Shown: in pieces, positions 14,891-15,449 of the stretch | How the letters are laid out: every line of letters starts with the position of its first letter | How positions within the stretch are numbered: the stretch's first letter is position 1 | NCBI GenBank assembly: GCA_041627475.1 | Contig: JBFKQZ010000049.1 | Span: 1 to 15,449 of the forward strand | Source of the DNA: JBFGFG01 sp041627475 | GTDB taxonomy: Bacteria; Actinomycetota; Nitriliruptoria; Nitriliruptorales; Nitriliruptoraceae | Direction: 5' to 3' | DNA: 15,449 bases | Program-made: the position numbers and the translations under genes | The notes under the pieces: generated by a model | Seen by the model: only the letters and a program-made list of their open reading frames with translations | Database searches by the model: none | Told to the model about the DNA's origin: nothing

Positions 14891-14907
14891 GCAGCAGCAG
14901 GAAGCAC

Positions 14908-15219
14908 ATGGAGACACCGTCGCAGGCGGAGAAGACCCCACGAACCGGACGGACGCGTCGGTTCTTCGAGCACCGGGCTGCGCCTCTCGTAGTTGCTGCC
15001 GGAGCACCCGCGCTGCTGTTTCTCAGCATGGTTCTCGGGCCGGACTGTGAGTTCTGTGAGCCCTTCCTGCAGATGGCCTATCTCTGGCTTGCCACGTTCG
15101 TGGTCCTTCCAGCTGTCGCCCTGCTGGTAGCGATCGGGCGACTTCGACGCACGCAGTGGAGTCTCGCCGGGCTGTCCGTGGCCGTGTCGCTGCTGTTGGT
15201 CGCGGCGACGATCACGTGA
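14908..15219 (+). CDS. Small membrane protein with three predicted helices and a CxxC pair
   Basis: A 103-aa protein I do not recognise. After a basic N-terminus (residues 8-20, rich in Arg/Lys/Thr) come three hydrophobic segments at about 25-44, 56-77 and 84-102. The loop between the first two carries Cys47-x2-Cys50 (GPDCEFCEP). ATG at 14908 has AGGA five bases upstream; the open frame continues upstream through the palindromes but lacks a ribosome binding site there. Codon use is less GC-strict than its neighbours (CTT, GTA, CCA, GCT and TAT appear), which suggests an accessory or recently acquired gene. It could be a small redox, metal-related or stress membrane protein, but nothing here fixes a role. 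Confidence 0.7.
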   Translation: METPSQAEKTPRTGRTRRFFEHRAAPLVVAAGAPALLFLSMVLGPDCEFCEPFLQMAYLWLATFVVLPAVALLVAIGRLRRTQWSLAGLSVAVSLLLVAATIT

Positions 15220-15278
15220 GGCCGTGACGGCTCGTGTGCTGGCCGGTCGGACCATCTCGCCAACACTCGCCGCCGAGC

Positions 15279-15449
15279 TCAGTCGGGCCTGAACCGGACG
15301 GGCAGCGCGAGCAGGGCGAACGGTCCGGCGACCCGCACCGTCATCAGGCCGACGAGCCGGCCCCCGTCGACCGGCGTGTCGACCCGGACGGTCCACTCGC
15401 CCTCGTCGTCGATCTCGACCGTGCAGCTGCCGCTGGCATCGGTGGTCGC
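15279..15449 (-). CDS. C-terminal end of an unidentified protein with a beta-rich domain (5' truncated by window)
   Basis: The frame enters from the right edge and stops with TGA at 15281-15279, giving 56 residues. The visible part reads like alternating beta strands (GSCTVEIDDEGEWTVRV, then RLVGLMTVRVAGPFALLALPVRF), as in an Ig-like or carrier-type beta sandwich. The family is not identified. It converges on the small membrane protein gene with 59 bp between, where I see no clear terminator. Confidence 0.6.
   Translation of the reverse strand, partial: ATTDASGSCTVEIDDEGEWTVRVDTPVDGGRLVGLMTVRVAGPFALLALPVRFRPD

Noticed and set aside
14725..14907. Extending the small membrane protein to the ATG at 14725
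   Set aside because: The extra 61 residues run through two dyad repeats, are Arg/Pro/Ser-rich and lack a ribosome binding site, while ATG at 14908 has AGGA five bases upstream.

Overview
The window is very GC-rich DNA with GTG starts, many 4-bp stop/start overlaps and actinobacterial-style -10 boxes. Gene families and arrangement (hemE with a HemY-type oxidase, Nif3 next to a C4 zinc-ribbon coiled-coil protein, MoxR/DUF58/transglutaminase, otsAB, a type A RNase P RNA) point to an Actinomycetota-like chromosome. I cannot place it at class or genus level from sequence alone. It looks like chromosomal core with a small accessory patch at the right end; I see no insertion sequence, phage gene, tRNA or CRISPR array.

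Left part (1-4012): the tail of an unidentified gene is followed by a short SRAP-family peptidase / DNA-protein crosslink sensor (YedK/HMCES) on the plus strand. This converges on a minus-strand heme operon, hemE -> unidentified 241-aa protein -> hemY. The three heme-operon genes are joined by GTGA and ATGA overlaps. The SRAP gene and hemY share the tetranucleotide CTAG for both stop codons. The middle gene has a weak chelatase-like look and is the most interesting unknown here.

Centre (4013-7749): rnpB (RNase P RNA) is on the minus strand, with clear conserved 5', central and 3' blocks, a pairing P1 helix, a good -10 box and a cluster of strong GC hairpins after its 3' end. Divergent from it runs a plus-strand group: a class IV aminotransferase (aminodeoxychorismate-lyase/branched-chain aminotransferase type), then otsA and otsB. 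The last two overlap by 4 bp and form the two-step trehalose pathway (UDP/GDP-glucose + glucose-6-phosphate -> trehalose-6-phosphate -> trehalose).

Middle right (7728-10624): a minus-strand cluster reads FKBP-type prolyl isomerase -> Nif3-like metal protein -> C4 zinc-ribbon coiled-coil protein -> a membrane-anchored protein with a PPC-like beta domain. The last gene overlaps the end of otsB tail to tail.

Right part (10625-15449): divergent from the FKBP gene is a compact plus-strand operon, MoxR AAA+ ATPase -> DUF58 protein -> TgpA-like membrane transglutaminase, each pair overlapping by ATGA. It ends in a GC hairpin. The next 250 bp hold a set of hairpins, including a perfect 10-bp inverted repeat with a second related copy exactly 50 bp away. 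They lie directly in front of a small three-helix membrane protein whose codon use differs from its neighbours. The window closes in the C-terminal end of a minus-strand gene of unknown function.
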